Source: Apiospora phragmitis (Eukaryota > Ascomycota > Sordariomycetes > Amphisphaeriales > Apiosporaceae). Taken from it: a DNA stretch of 64,000 nucleotides. The DNA is taken from positions 3,534,001 through 3,598,000 of the forward strand of contig JAQQWL010000002.1 of the NCBI GenBank assembly GCA_038363925.1, read 5' to 3'. This document shows, one piece after another, positions 27,447-39,093 of this stretch; positions within the stretch are counted from its first letter, which is position 1, and each line of letters opens with the position of its first letter. Position numbers and translations under genes: made by a program. The notes under the pieces are model-generated. The model was not told the origin of the DNA. It did no database searches and saw only the letters and a program-made list of their open reading frames with translations.

Positions 27447-28594
27447 AGCTTTTCTGTCGACACACCCTTCGCAGGATTTTCGTTCACTTGGGAGATTAGC
27501 CATAGCAGCACACCATGGGGCTTGCTTCAGCAGATCGACACCCCCCCCCCGCCTGAGGGCCCCTGCTCTCAGCCGGCGCTAGTCCGTGCCACCCCTGGTG
27601 ACCATTGAGGACAAGGGAAAACTCTTCTGTCTCGAGGCTCGACTCTGTTTTAGACGGCGCACGCCGGTGTCCTCCCATTATTTGGCATACCCCTTGCTGA
27701 GCACACACACCCTACCAGCAAGCTACTGCAGGCGCTAACTGGCTTGGGATGGGGGGGAGGGGGAGGGGTGTCTGCTGTGAAAACTGTTGCGGACTGCGTG
27801 AGGACTGATGAGCCTTTTCATGCGAGTGCCCATCAGGGTCGGCCTCCCAGGCAAGCACTCACTGAGCACAGTACCTGCAAATGTGAGCAGCAAAGGCCTG
27901 CTTCCAAGTACCCCCCTCTGACTTTGGACTGGTCTCTGTTAAGCACACCCTACTCCCGTAGCGCATGCTCTCTTGAATTCACCACCACTGCAGTGGTCCA
28001 CTCTTTTTCGCCGGTTTCCATGTCACTTGGACTCTGGGTCCTCGGCGCTGAAAGCACACCATCTTTTGGGAATCTTGCAGAAGGATAACCGAATATCAGA
28101 GTCCACAAGTACCTTTTCACGCTGCTTCACATACACGAGGTACAAGGTCGACTAAGTGACAAGCCTCCGTCCAGTGACTGAACATCTCCCAATACATATG
28201 AGTCTTCTATTCCTCCGCTTCCTGAAGCCTTTCTTTCTATTTATTTGGATACCGCTCTACTCTTCACCACCTTCGTTGATTCTCTTCAACTTAACTCTAT
28301 CGTACTTCTAAAAAACATACACTCCAAGGAGCCAACATCATACAAGACTGCTTTCTAACCAACCTATTCCACTATCATCCTGTCGACTCTGCCCTGCCCT
28401 GCTCGATACCTACGACCTACCTTGGGAACCGAAGATCTCGAATATTTCTTGGTCCACCAGTAAACAACCAGATCGGATATTGGACAGTTTAGGTCGGCCT
28501 ACTAGTCAACGTTGCGTTATCAACTTACGTAGTTGGGGATCGATTCCAACCACACTACCTACGACCACTCACTCGAGCCCCTCCTTCAGTCACC

Positions 28595-29068
28595 ATGTCT
28601 TTCGATCAGTCCTGGGACCACCAATTCTGCCTGTCCTGTGATAGACAAACAGATGGTGCTACCTACTGCTCCGAGTCCTGCAGACTTTCGGACTTTGAGT
28701 CATCAGCTCCCTCGACCATGAGCACCGAAGCTAGCTCGCCCGGCCTCGCTGCCTCGTCACACTCCTGGGCAACCTCGAAATCGTCCACCAGATTCTACCT
28801 CTCACCAGCGTACGACTTCAGCAATGCTCAGCCTTATGGCTCTACTCCTCAACCTCAGTCACCTTTGGCCCAAAGGTCAGAACTGACATCGGCGTCTTCT
28901 GGCCGGGCCCTCACGCCCTCCAGCTCGCATAGCAGCTTGTGCTCCTTACAAAGCAACTCTTCAACTGGCAGTGACTCGAAACGGCTCTCCGAGAAGGCGA
29001 AGAAGCAGCTGAGAGACTACGCCAGCTCGTTCGAACATGCTAAGGTGCAACGTCGCCGCTCTTATTAA
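28595..29068 (+). CDS. Ecl1-like lifespan/stress regulatory zinc protein
   Basis: This 157-aa protein is intronless. The N-terminus CLSCDRQTDGATYCSESCR (about residues 13-31) has the Cys pattern C-x2-C-x8-C-x3-C typical of the fungal Ecl1/Ecl2/Ecl3 family, whose fission yeast members extend chronological lifespan and respond to zinc and sulfur starvation. The rest is Ser/Pro/Thr-rich and disordered, ending in a basic segment with a possible helix (EKAKKQLRDYASSFEHAK). The ATG at 28595 is in a good context (caccATGt). The upstream 350-400 bp is pyrimidine-rich and probably a long 5' leader. The gene stands alone in a 20-kb gene-poor region. A nuclear regulatory role is inferred from the family. 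Confidence 0.85.
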   Translation: MSFDQSWDHQFCLSCDRQTDGATYCSESCRLSDFESSAPSTMSTEASSPGLAASSHSWATSKSSTRFYLSPAYDFSNAQPYGSTPQPQSPLAQRSELTSASSGRALTPSSSHSSLCSLQSNSSTGSDSKRLSEKAKKQLRDYASSFEHAKVQRRRSY

Positions 29069-32000
29069 ACAACAACAACAACAACACTCAACTTCTTTTG
29101 CACTACTTTGCCTTTTAAATTGGATTTAACTCGTCACTCAACACTATACCCCATCTCGGCTTTCCGGATGACTCAACCAACGACACGACTCATTACTACG
29201 ACTACTATTTTTACTTTCACTTTGTTACATGGGAGTTGAACGTTGGGCCATTACCTGAGGATGGTATGGAACAGCTGTTTGTATAAAAGCATATACCGGA
29301 GCTCAGCATCATAAAAAGTTTAGGGAAGGCATGGAATCGGCCATCTGATGTTCTACACGAGCGGCGCACTCTGGGACACCTGGATTTGGGACTATGGTGT
29401 ACTATGATACATATTGGAGTATCATTGTGATTTTAGCGGAACAGCATAGAGAGCTGTCGAGGAGGCCTGGTCCAAAGTGACCTGGGCCCCCCTTTGACGC
29501 CCTTTGGACATTCGAGGGTTCCGGAACGCGGGAAAACGCGAGGAATCTGGCATGAAGACGGTGGGCTACGACGCAGCGTGCCAATTGGGCACAATCACCT
29601 TTTCGGTGAAGTTCGAGAATCACTCCGAACCTCGGCTGCTCGTTGGCGATTTAGACTAGCTTACTTGATATATCACCAGCCTACCTTGTCAAGAGACATC
29701 GGTAGGCAGGCAAGCAAACAATGTGAGAACCTTTTGATCTCAACCTTTACCACTTCCGCTACGTTCCAACTTGATACTCTTTCTCTTCCGCCCAGTGTTT
29801 CCGTACTAAGATGCCAGCCCCTCTCGAAATCATGTCACGAACGCATGGGAAAGTGATGCCCAGCTTCGAACCCGGCTGATCATGACTAATACTTTTGCAG
29901 ACTCCTCATGCGAGCTATGCGTGTGACGATGGGGAACTCAGGAGCTCTCCCCAGATCAGCACCCAAATGGTCCGACTTCAGTTGGGAGTCTCACGTTTGC
30001 GGAGATATTTCCGCATAGTTATGGGGTATACTAAATAGTGCGCTGGCAAATGCTGGCCCAAAGGCCCACGGCTCCATGAACTAGCAATGGGTATGCTAAC
30101 TTAATTTTTCCCCAGAGTCTGCTCAGTGTCGATCTCATTTGGTTTTCTCTCCCCATCGGGCACTGCCGATATGGGTAAGGCCTGGTGCTTGGGCTTGTAT
30201 ATCAAGTTCGTTGTCTTTTCACGATGGGAACGTTCAAGGGTCTGGAAACAGCACCGATCTTCAGACCAATCAGGTGGCAGGAATGAACCCATTGAATCAT
30301 TAATGGGCTGCCAATGTTTGCTGTGTATCTAACTAAGTTTTTCCCACTTGTTGCATAGTGCCGTACTCCGTAGTCTGAAGCGACTCACCCTCCTGCCTCC
30401 AGGGATCTGGCCTGTTGAATGGCATCTCTTGCGTGAGACACAGGGTCTACCCGCTGGCTCCGGCGTAGGGCTCTTTTTGAGTCTGTGAGGCGTGACAATC
30501 ATATCGACGGCTATGTAACAGAAAAGCGCTCATGCACGCATACACAGGGGGGCTTAATATGTACGACCAACCATCAAACAGACAAGTATGCAATGTCAAT
30601 GTGCGCCTCCGGCAACCGGTCCAGTAGAAACGGCTGTTAGGGTGATCTCTTAGGTACATCTCGAATAGTCGTGAGTTGCTATATTTGAGAGGTTTTCCCT
30701 CGCTCACTCTATCTGATTCCAGCTCATAACATCACCCAACAAGCAGGACCCTTGCCCAGTATTACGGCGGTTCAGCATTAGGCGAACTCTGTCTCTATTC
30801 TACATTCATCCATGCATCTGGATCAACCCCGCCCAGCCGGGCCAACCCAGGGCAGACCAACCGCGTCTTCCTCATCCCTCTAACGGCTGGGTGGAGCTTA
30901 AGGGCTAGTCGGAAGTCAGAAAGCCAAATAGAGAGGTCATCATCACCCAAATCATCAATGGCGTGCTGAAGAGCCAATGCCGCCAGAGCCTTGATTGGAG
31001 CTCAACCTAACGCCTTACTCGTTTCTTATTCTTCTGCTTTGTTTTGGGCGCCTGTTATGTGTCTCTGTGGCTAGCTTCCAGAACCGGACAGAGACATATG
31101 TAGGTACATGATGTAGTTGTTGTAAGCGGCATACCCGAAGCATCCTTTTTTTCCTGCTACCCCTTAGCAGTACGCCGTCCTGCATATGCCTACGTAAAGT
31201 GTGCTTGTATGTATGCAAATAAGCTGTACTACCTCTTCTTATGCTTGCCAATGGGTTCCCGGCTGAAAGCTGCGTGCGTTGTTGACGTGGACTGATCCGA
31301 TCGGAGAGCATTGCTGCATCGTGTGTCCCTGAAGCCTGAGGGGCTTGACTTTGCCAGGCCAAAACCTTGTGGCAGGAATATCCCGCAGTCCAGGTCCGAG
31401 GAAGGCTTCGGGAAGGGTAGCGGTAGAAAGCAGTCAACTGAACTTCTTCAGCCCAAATTCAAATTCCAATCCATATCCAAATCGAGCGCAGTCAGCCCAT
31501 CCAGACCACGGCTAGGCTGGCTAGTCGTAAGGTAATGCACCTGTTAGCTAATGGGAATAATCAACGTGCAAAGTCAAAGGTCCTACCAACATCAACAAAC
31601 ATGATCATTCCGTCAACCCCCCAAGCCCTCGTGGCCCCCCATGCCCCTCCTGCTAAAACCACGTGGGTAAGCATAGCTCAACGCTATTGCCACGACCACC
31701 CGCGCGACATGAACCTTCTCCTAACTTCCGGACCCCGAATTCGTTTTGATGTTTATTATTGTTATTGTCGTCATGTCACCCTGCAGCTCAACTGGTAATC
31801 TCTGCTACTGTATGCAAAGTTTGAAGAGATTTCTCGTCTGTTCTCTCCATCTTGTCATGCCAACCAATCGCTAAGTTTGGGCGGTGTTATTTCCCAGGCG
31901 GGGTCCGCGGTTCGGGAATGCTCTGGACATGAAATTTTACAGAACCTGGTCAGAGACTCATCTCATCTGAGCGCGCATACAGCCTACAGGACTGGTATTA

Positions 32001-35000
32001 CGACGGTCTTGGGACGCGCACTGCACTCACTTGGAAGTTAGAAACCGCCTGGTTTTCCTTGACCGAGCCAAGGCAATCCTCCTCCATTTCAAGTTTTCAA
32101 CGATCGGTAGAAAATTTTCACCTCGTCTTCGATCTTCCTCATTTGCCGCCCTCGTTGACTTGACAATGGTAGGGGTGGTGTGCGGCCAGTAAGGCCTCGC
32201 TTAAGCATTGATTCTCGCTGCCTCTTTTTGCCGCCTCGAGGCGCTTACATGGATTGCGCATAACGGACGACCTGGCCGGTAGGCTGTAGGCTGTAGGAAC
32301 AGATGGAAAGGAAGGCCATGGCTACATGCTGGCCTACTGCAACATACTCTCAATGTTGTGTGCAATTAATTACTAGTAAAGGCATTGACAGGCGCCGATC
32401 CGCGTTCTCTACCCAAAGACTTGCTCAGAAAGAGAAGAAAAGAGCTGTCGCAGTCAGCAGTCTCGTCCCGTCACTGCTATGCGCCGATCCTTCCCGCCGA
32501 ATACGACACCTATTGCGCCATATGTTTCTTCTGCATGCCGACGGAGCAGAGAGGGATGACGACGGCGCTTTCCAGCAAATATGCGCGACGGACGTCGTCG
32601 GCACTACGGACTTGTTTCGCCCGCCTGCCAGCCTTGAACGTTGGGACATCAAGGTCAGCACTAAAACGTCACAGGCTTTGTTGTCCTCAAACGATCGATG
32701 ATTGTTTTATGTATGCCTCCCTCTCTCACGTCGCCGGCCCACCGTAGACTGATGTCTGCAGGCACACAAATACACGGCATGTAGTCGTTTGTGACCGACC
32801 CCGCCCGGGTGAGGAGGGCTTGAGTCTAAGAGGAATCCCGACTCGATCCCAGTGGATCACCAATTGGAAACGACGGGGAGTGCCGGGGAGGAAGGTAAGT
32901 ATGGAATCTGATGCAACAGCGGGCAAACAAGAGGAGCCCTCACGAGGAAGCGATACGACTAGGTTCGATTCGTCCGTCTCTCGCCAACCTCCAGCCCCCA
33001 GAAACCATAGATTGAGTGCACACGTCGACGACGGTTCGAGACGACCCATCCTTATGCAGCATGGTTTGATTTGCAAATTGCCGAAGGCCCTCTGCACTGC
33101 ATCGCCATTACTTGTTGCCTGTACCCGTAATCGATCGCAGGGACGGCTCGGGTTGAACCAGCAAGTTTATTGTTGGTTTCACTTGGAGGTTGAGGGCCAA
33201 GGCCCAATGAGACGCTGAAGCGTTCATTACATAAGGTGCATAAGGCTCTTTATTGACCGGGTTCGTCAATAATAGAAGTCGGATAATTTTTGCTAGACCC
33301 CTGATTGCCGGGGCTGCCCTGTCGGTTTCGCGATCAGTCCCGCTCCCGCTGTTGGGCTTTGCTGGATTTGTACAGTTACAGCGCTGTTGGATCTCGATGG
33401 AGGATCGTCCAGCAGCAAACACCTTCCACCTCCCAAGCTACAGTACTTACTAATGACATCTACCGGATCCATACAAACAAAACATCGTACGGTTTTTCTT
33501 CTTCTATTCCCATCAAGGTATTAAATTTTGCTGAATCCATTAGTGAGAAGGCAAAGGGGTGAAGATTTCCCGTTACGACAGTTTCAAGCGACAGCAACAG
33601 GAGCAAGCAAAAGCAATAGGTTATGTACTGCCCTGCCTCGCATGTTTTCCGATACGACATGCCCGTGCTGGCGTGGACGAGGTGGCAAGCAAATGCAATG
33701 CAACCAATTCTCCCGTTGGCGCAAGAATTGGCTTTGACTGCGGTCGGCGCCGGCGCCACCCCTTCATCGTCACTGTCAGTCAAGCCATTCCAGAGTGCCG
33801 TTTCCACGCCGGTTTCCGCGGATGTACCGCACCAATGCCTGCTGGAGCGCCACGGGTCTCATAGTGGCACGACACACTCTGTGCAACACCCAAGCCTCTT
33901 CTCTGGACACTGTGCACTGTGCAAAAAGCTGCAACAAAAAAGAAACACGCCCTAAAGAGTGGCTTGCGTCCATCTTTACGACGCTTCCAACGTGTCAGCC
34001 ACGGAATTCCACACAGGGACGTCCAGAACCCACCCGGGCGAGCTGGTGATGCATTCCCACGAGAGCATTCTCTCACCACGCTGCAGGCTTTTTTCTACAC
34101 TGTCTCAGCGCCATACGAAACATTGGTGATGGCCGACAACGCCTTGGCGCCTTTTCCCTCGCTTGTTCCTTTCTCTGCTCGCATGCCTCACCTTTCCACA
34201 CCGTTCCAGACCTTCGTGGACGTCGTCTGCCCAGCTGCAAAGCTTTTCTTGCTTCTTACCCTTACCCGTGCGACTTCAGTGGGGCTCCATTCAAGACAAC
34301 TCGCTAGTACAACAGCGCCACGGAAGCGTACCTGAGGCTTTCCAAGGACGACGATGATGATGAGATATCCTGGCCCCTCTACATGCTCTGTATGTGCCAG
34401 CGATCTGTCGAATCTTAATTCCATGTCGTGCAACTGCCTAGTCGTCACCATTGTAGGGGACAGGCAGGTGCCACCGAGATCTTACGGTATTACTTGATCT
34501 AGAACATTACCAATTACGGAGTCCAAAGGAAGTCACTGTTGGTCTCAGTCCGGCGCCGACTACCGAAAGGTGAGGCGTCACTGCATGGTGCTATTTCCAG
34601 GACAGGACAGGACGCAAGGCACAAATTGGCATGGTGCGCAGGAACAAGCAGCCTAACGGTACCTACAGTAGCTGCTACCTAGTGACCCAGGGTGAAGAGA
34701 TGTCCACCGCCATGGACTATAGGAACGCATGATAGATAACTGGAGTATCAACTGGATTATCAACTGGAGTATGAGGCTGATGCGGAGCCGGTAATCAGGC
34801 GGAAGGCTGGCCCGTACCAAAGTTGAAAGCAGATTCATCGTTCCCGAGCAGACTACTGGAATTCCAGAAGCTCGCCAGTTACAACGCATTGATGCCTTGC
34901 GTGTCCACCTCGCACCACAGCTCAACCTATACACGTTACCCCCTGAAAGTTTGTTAATTGATGGATACCGTTTCGGACTTCAGATGAAGTATCGATAGGC

Positions 35001-36877
35001 CATATTTTAATAGAGAGTACATCGACGGCCCATGTAAAACATAAAAAACAGCGAGAAATACCACCGTAAAGGACTGGACAGTTGTTATACGTTTCAGCAC
35101 GATAGAGGTATTGCAGACGCATGAAATACCTGTACAAGGGCTCTTACACAAGGGTATGAATTTAACAAACTTTCAGGGGGTAGAGTGTAGAAGTCAATAA
35201 GCTGAGGCGTCCTCAACCACCTACCCTTGCGGAAACGGGCCAGAAAGTATGGTTTCTTCCAACTTTCGTTCGTGCATGGTCAGGCTAGATGCCCAGTGTC
35301 AGCTGTGGTGTGACTAAAAGTATCCAACAGCGAAGTTGAAGTTTTGGAGAAGAAAATTCTTTTGGTCTGTCATTTCCTGTCCTATAGTGCATCGCATACC
35401 AGATCGATCCCTATAGTATGTTCAGTCATCGTCGCCGGTGACCGGCTCCTGAGTATATTAGTGCTGTATAGGGAGGGTCCCACCGTAGTGACTCAACAGG
35501 CCGTTTCAGCAAAGATGGGAAAATTTCAATTCATATCGAATAGGCGAATAGGGAAGCCATCCGTCCCTGGAAAACTCCATTGTTTCTCTCTCTTTCTTTG
35601 CTGTCATATCCTACTACGGAGTACACAGGGCTGCATTCCTAGATCCCACACCGCGAACTGCTTGTTGCCATGCCTGGCTCCTGGCTCTCTCCTGGCTGGG
35701 GCTGGGAGGAGCCAACAATCTTGATGGAAATGCCCGTCCGGATCAGGATCCGAGGTCCACACTGTGTGCAAGTTCAGAAACGCAGGTACGAGGATCGATG
35801 CGATGGATCGATCTTATTACACACGGGAATTCCTTATGGTGTCTTTGACGAGAACAAGTATCGTACTGCAAAGAAAGAGATCTGAAAAATTTTCACCGTT
35901 GTGTTCAGAGCTTGGTCCACGTGGTACTACGTGCTTATGTTTCGGGCAGATTATAGATTCCCTTGGATGAAAATAGAATCAACCAGTGGCTTTCAGAATG
36001 TGTCAGTACGTGTACTCAGTAGTTCGTTCTTTCCGTTTTCTGTAGCCGGGGCGCCGCCAAGGAACCCAGACATGATGAGACTTGATTCGGGCTTAAGCAC
36101 TTTTCGGACACTGACGCACCACAAAGAGAAGGTAGATACAGATATACTGTGCTGTGTGTGATGGGTGCTATATCGGGTGAGATCTGGCTCACCGAAACCG
36201 AATACTTAATTAAAGAGAATGACCACTCTTTGTCTGATCCTCGTTAGTAAACGCCATTGGGCGGCTGTTTCACCACGTACGATATACAGTAGCATGTACA
36301 GTATGCACGGCTTAGGGATTCTTGGCTACAGTACTTGGGAGGACCACACACGTACTACAGAAACTCCCCCGAAATGGAGCACGATGGAGCCTCAAGTTCA
36401 AATTTACACACCCCGGTGTTCTCGTAGGGCCGTAAGGAGACGACGAGCTTGCATGTTCGATAGACAGACACCGTCTTGTGGAGGGAACGTAGGGCGGCCC
36501 GTTCCCGAGTTGGCCCTATTTTCGAAGGAGGGCGACGCGTAGTAACTAGGTAATAGTATTCGTGAAGGGTCCACGAGAAGAATGGCGGTCGAATGTTCTC
36601 TCCAGCCCGAAGGGGCCTGACCGCCGGGCTTTACGGTAGCAGATACGGGATACGTTCGGGGAATGGGCAAATGGGTGAAAACAATTTGTACGCTACGTGA
36701 AAGCTGTAGTATTGGTTTGTCCATACCCATCCAGCAAGACAGGTGCTTATGCAACTCTGCACAGTACGCTGCAAACAGGGCCAAACAGTCCCATGCGTGT
36801 TTGGCAAACGTATAACACTTGCATCAAACTGAGCGGCTGGTGGAGCTGGACATTCCGGTTTCGACCGCCATTCCCTC
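29069..36877. other. 7.8-kb gene-poor stretch
   Basis: An AAC repeat (29067-29085) follows the Ecl1-like stop codon. Beyond it there are only short overlapping frames without motifs. TACTCCGTA/TACGGAGTA words occur at 30364 and 35615. A short internal repeat of ATCAACTGGA/TATCAACTGG type is seen at 34737-34770. I see no transposase, reverse transcriptase or tRNA. Confidence 0.5.
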
Positions 36878-38134
36878 TTATGACGTGAACTGCAAAGCGT
36901 CGAACCCTTTGGCGAGAACCTCTTCCCCGCCCGCCATGGCGAACTCGTACTCGAGGTCCGGCTGAGCTTCCCGGTAGAGCGCGTTCGCCTCGCTGGCCAT
37001 CTTGAAGTTGTACGCGGCCTCCTCGTCGCTGATGATGTTCTTCTTCAGGCCGTTGGCGGCGGCAGCCTCGACCTGCAGCTGGTGGCGGCAGCCCCGGTCG
37101 AGGAGGCCGAACAGGAAGCCGGCCTCGTCGACGGTGGCGCCGACGGTCAGCAGGCCGTGGTTCATGAGGATGGCGCCCTTGCTGCGGTCGCCGAGGGCGT
37201 CGGCGATGCGCTCCCCTCCTCGGACGCGAAGACGATGCCGCCGTAGCTGGCGTAGACGGCGTGCGCGTCGTGGAAGTTGCAGATGTCCTGGCTCAGCATG
37301 TCCAGCGGGCGCGCGAACACCGACCACGCCCGCCCCGCGTCCGTGTGCGCGTGGCAGATGGCGTGGATGTCCCCGGGGCGCCGCTTGTGTATCGCCGAGT
37401 GGATCAGGTAGCCCGCCGCGTTGGCCGTCAGCGCCTGGGCCGGCTTGCCGCCGCCCACGATCTTCCCCGTCTCGATCTCCAGGCAGATCATGTGGCCGGC
37501 CGTCAGCAGGCCGAAGTGCACGCCCAAGGGGTTCATCCACATGCACCCAGGGTGCTCTGGGTCCCGCACCTTTCCGCGAATCTCGGTGTTAGTGTTGGCT
37601 CATTCAGGGAAATTAGATGACATGTTCCATGAGGGAGGAACGTTTGCAACTCTGAAATGAAGCGCATCCTCAAACGTCCCGAGACACACTGGGAAAGGAA
37701 TGGAACTGGGCCAAACGTTGCTTACCGAGATGTGCCCGCTCATGCCCTCGTTGAAGCCATGGCGCGCGAAGTAGCGGAAGGTCGCCGCCATGTGGACTAG
37801 GATGTGCTTGCGGTGCTTCGTGTAGGAGGGAAAGGTCGGGATACCTAGTTACAGATCATCAACTCAATTACTAGTCTATTTTAAGTCTGATTGGTGATCT
37901 GAGAACATAGTAGTCTTTTCACCCCTTGGGTACTGCCTACAAACAGTCCTAGGACTTGAAGCCGGGGGGCAAGAGTGAAAGAATGAGTGTACCTGGCATT
38001 ACCGCGCCATGGGATATGGCTTCGAGAGGCGTTTGCTCTTTCTCAATAGTAGCTGTCGCATGCCCCTTTCCATCGTCTGTCTTCTTGGTCTGAAGTACGG
38101 TTGGGGCGAGCTCCGAGATCGCTGACGGGGCCAT
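36878..38134 (-). CDS. Class II aldolase/adducin family protein (frame broken by 1-bp deletion)
   Basis: Model: complement(36878..37569,37726..37844,37993..38134). It would be 317 aa if one base is restored. Class II aldolase/adducin domain proteins are Zn-dependent aldolases or epimerases acting on sugar phosphates; fungal members often have unknown substrates. Visible are RHGFNEGMSGHIS|VRDPEHPG, NPLGVHFGLL, the metal-ligand His pair in HAICHAHTDAG, and the third His in LMNHGLL, followed by VGATVDEA. The frame is lost in a C4 run at 37213-37216: SEEG should continue as ERIADALGDRSKG, and adding one base does this exactly. The exon 3 acceptor appears to be AAG (ending at 37570), chosen because it gives GHISVRDPE; using an earlier AG would insert four residues. 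Confidence 0.88.
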
Positions 38135-39093
38135 AGTTGCTGCCTGGAACAAAAAAACTGACTGTAAATCACCAAGTCAAAGTAGCGCTCCCAAGATTCA
38201 AAGTGGAAGAGCTGGGTAAGTATTCAAATTGATGTGAAATTAAAGATATAATAGCGACGGTCCTCTGATGGACTCGCCCGACCCTTATCTCTTAGTGATA
38301 TATATTGAGGGGCTGCTGAAGCAGGCATACCGACGCCACCGGCTGGTTATCGGAGCCGGATCCAGCCGCTCTTAGCCGGGCCGGTGTCGGGTGTGATCCG
38401 ATGCGGCGATCGGCGGACAACCACCTCTTACAAATCTACGAGACGGCTTTTGGAGATGCAGAGAACTCCGATACATGAATTGCCAGTCCAAATGCCTAGA
38501 CAAGTTGACTTCCATATCATAATACAGGTAGAGTAGGCATGTGGTGTCCTAAATGGGAGCTGCGAAAACGATGGAGGGGTATCGGTTTCTGCTTCGACTT
38601 GACTTGATGGGATGAGCGTATTGTATTTGCGTCTATTGCGAAGACATAGTCGAAATGACCTTGATGTTTTACTATTATTCGTCACTTTGGAATTACATGT
38701 CTGCCCTCAATTAATTTCCAAATTTCCATATGTCCAGAGAGAAAACGGGTTTATTTATATACATTACATAGAAAACTGAGCTTCCCCGCCCCCACCAACG
38801 AGATGCCAACGCACAGACCCGAAAAGGTACATGCATCCAGACCACCTGCACACAACGAGGCAAGGTACGGAGTACCAGGCAGAAAAACAGGCGGTAAAAC
38901 TGATTTTCCAGCTTGGTGATAGCTCTCCCAAAAGTTTTTGTGGAAGTCAACAGAAGGCCGCCAGGAGGATAGTAATTTCAGCGAACATCGACCGTCCAGC
39001 CCCTCATTTGGTATTTTCGAGCTTCTATCGGAAATCCAGGACTGCTGAACCGCCAAAGAATCCCCCAGAACCCGTCAAAAAGCGTCGCCCAAG
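38135..39093. other. Divergent promoter region between the aldolase and CCT3 genes
   Basis: About 960 bp separate two head-to-head genes. A TACGGAGTA word is at 38866-38874. Open frames of up to about 100 codons here have no recognisable content. Confidence 0.5.

Larger units (their letters stand above)
16490..28594. other. 12-kb gene desert with microsatellites
   Basis: I found no gene here that can be supported by family recognition. Contents worth noting are a T10G11 tract (24611-24631), (TG/AG)n around 25230-25265, (GA)n at 26218-26231 and 27414-27445, C10 at 27541-27550, a TATG run near 19508, and an alternating GC tract near 18678. One stretch near 19.9-21.1 kb looks weakly protein-like and is listed separately. 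Isolated B-box-like words (for example near 18190 and 19010) lack tRNA structure. Confidence 0.5.

Noticed and set aside
29845..29885. CTTCGAACCCGG near 29868 as a minus-strand tRNA B box
   Set aside because: Stem mispairs and no A box is present.
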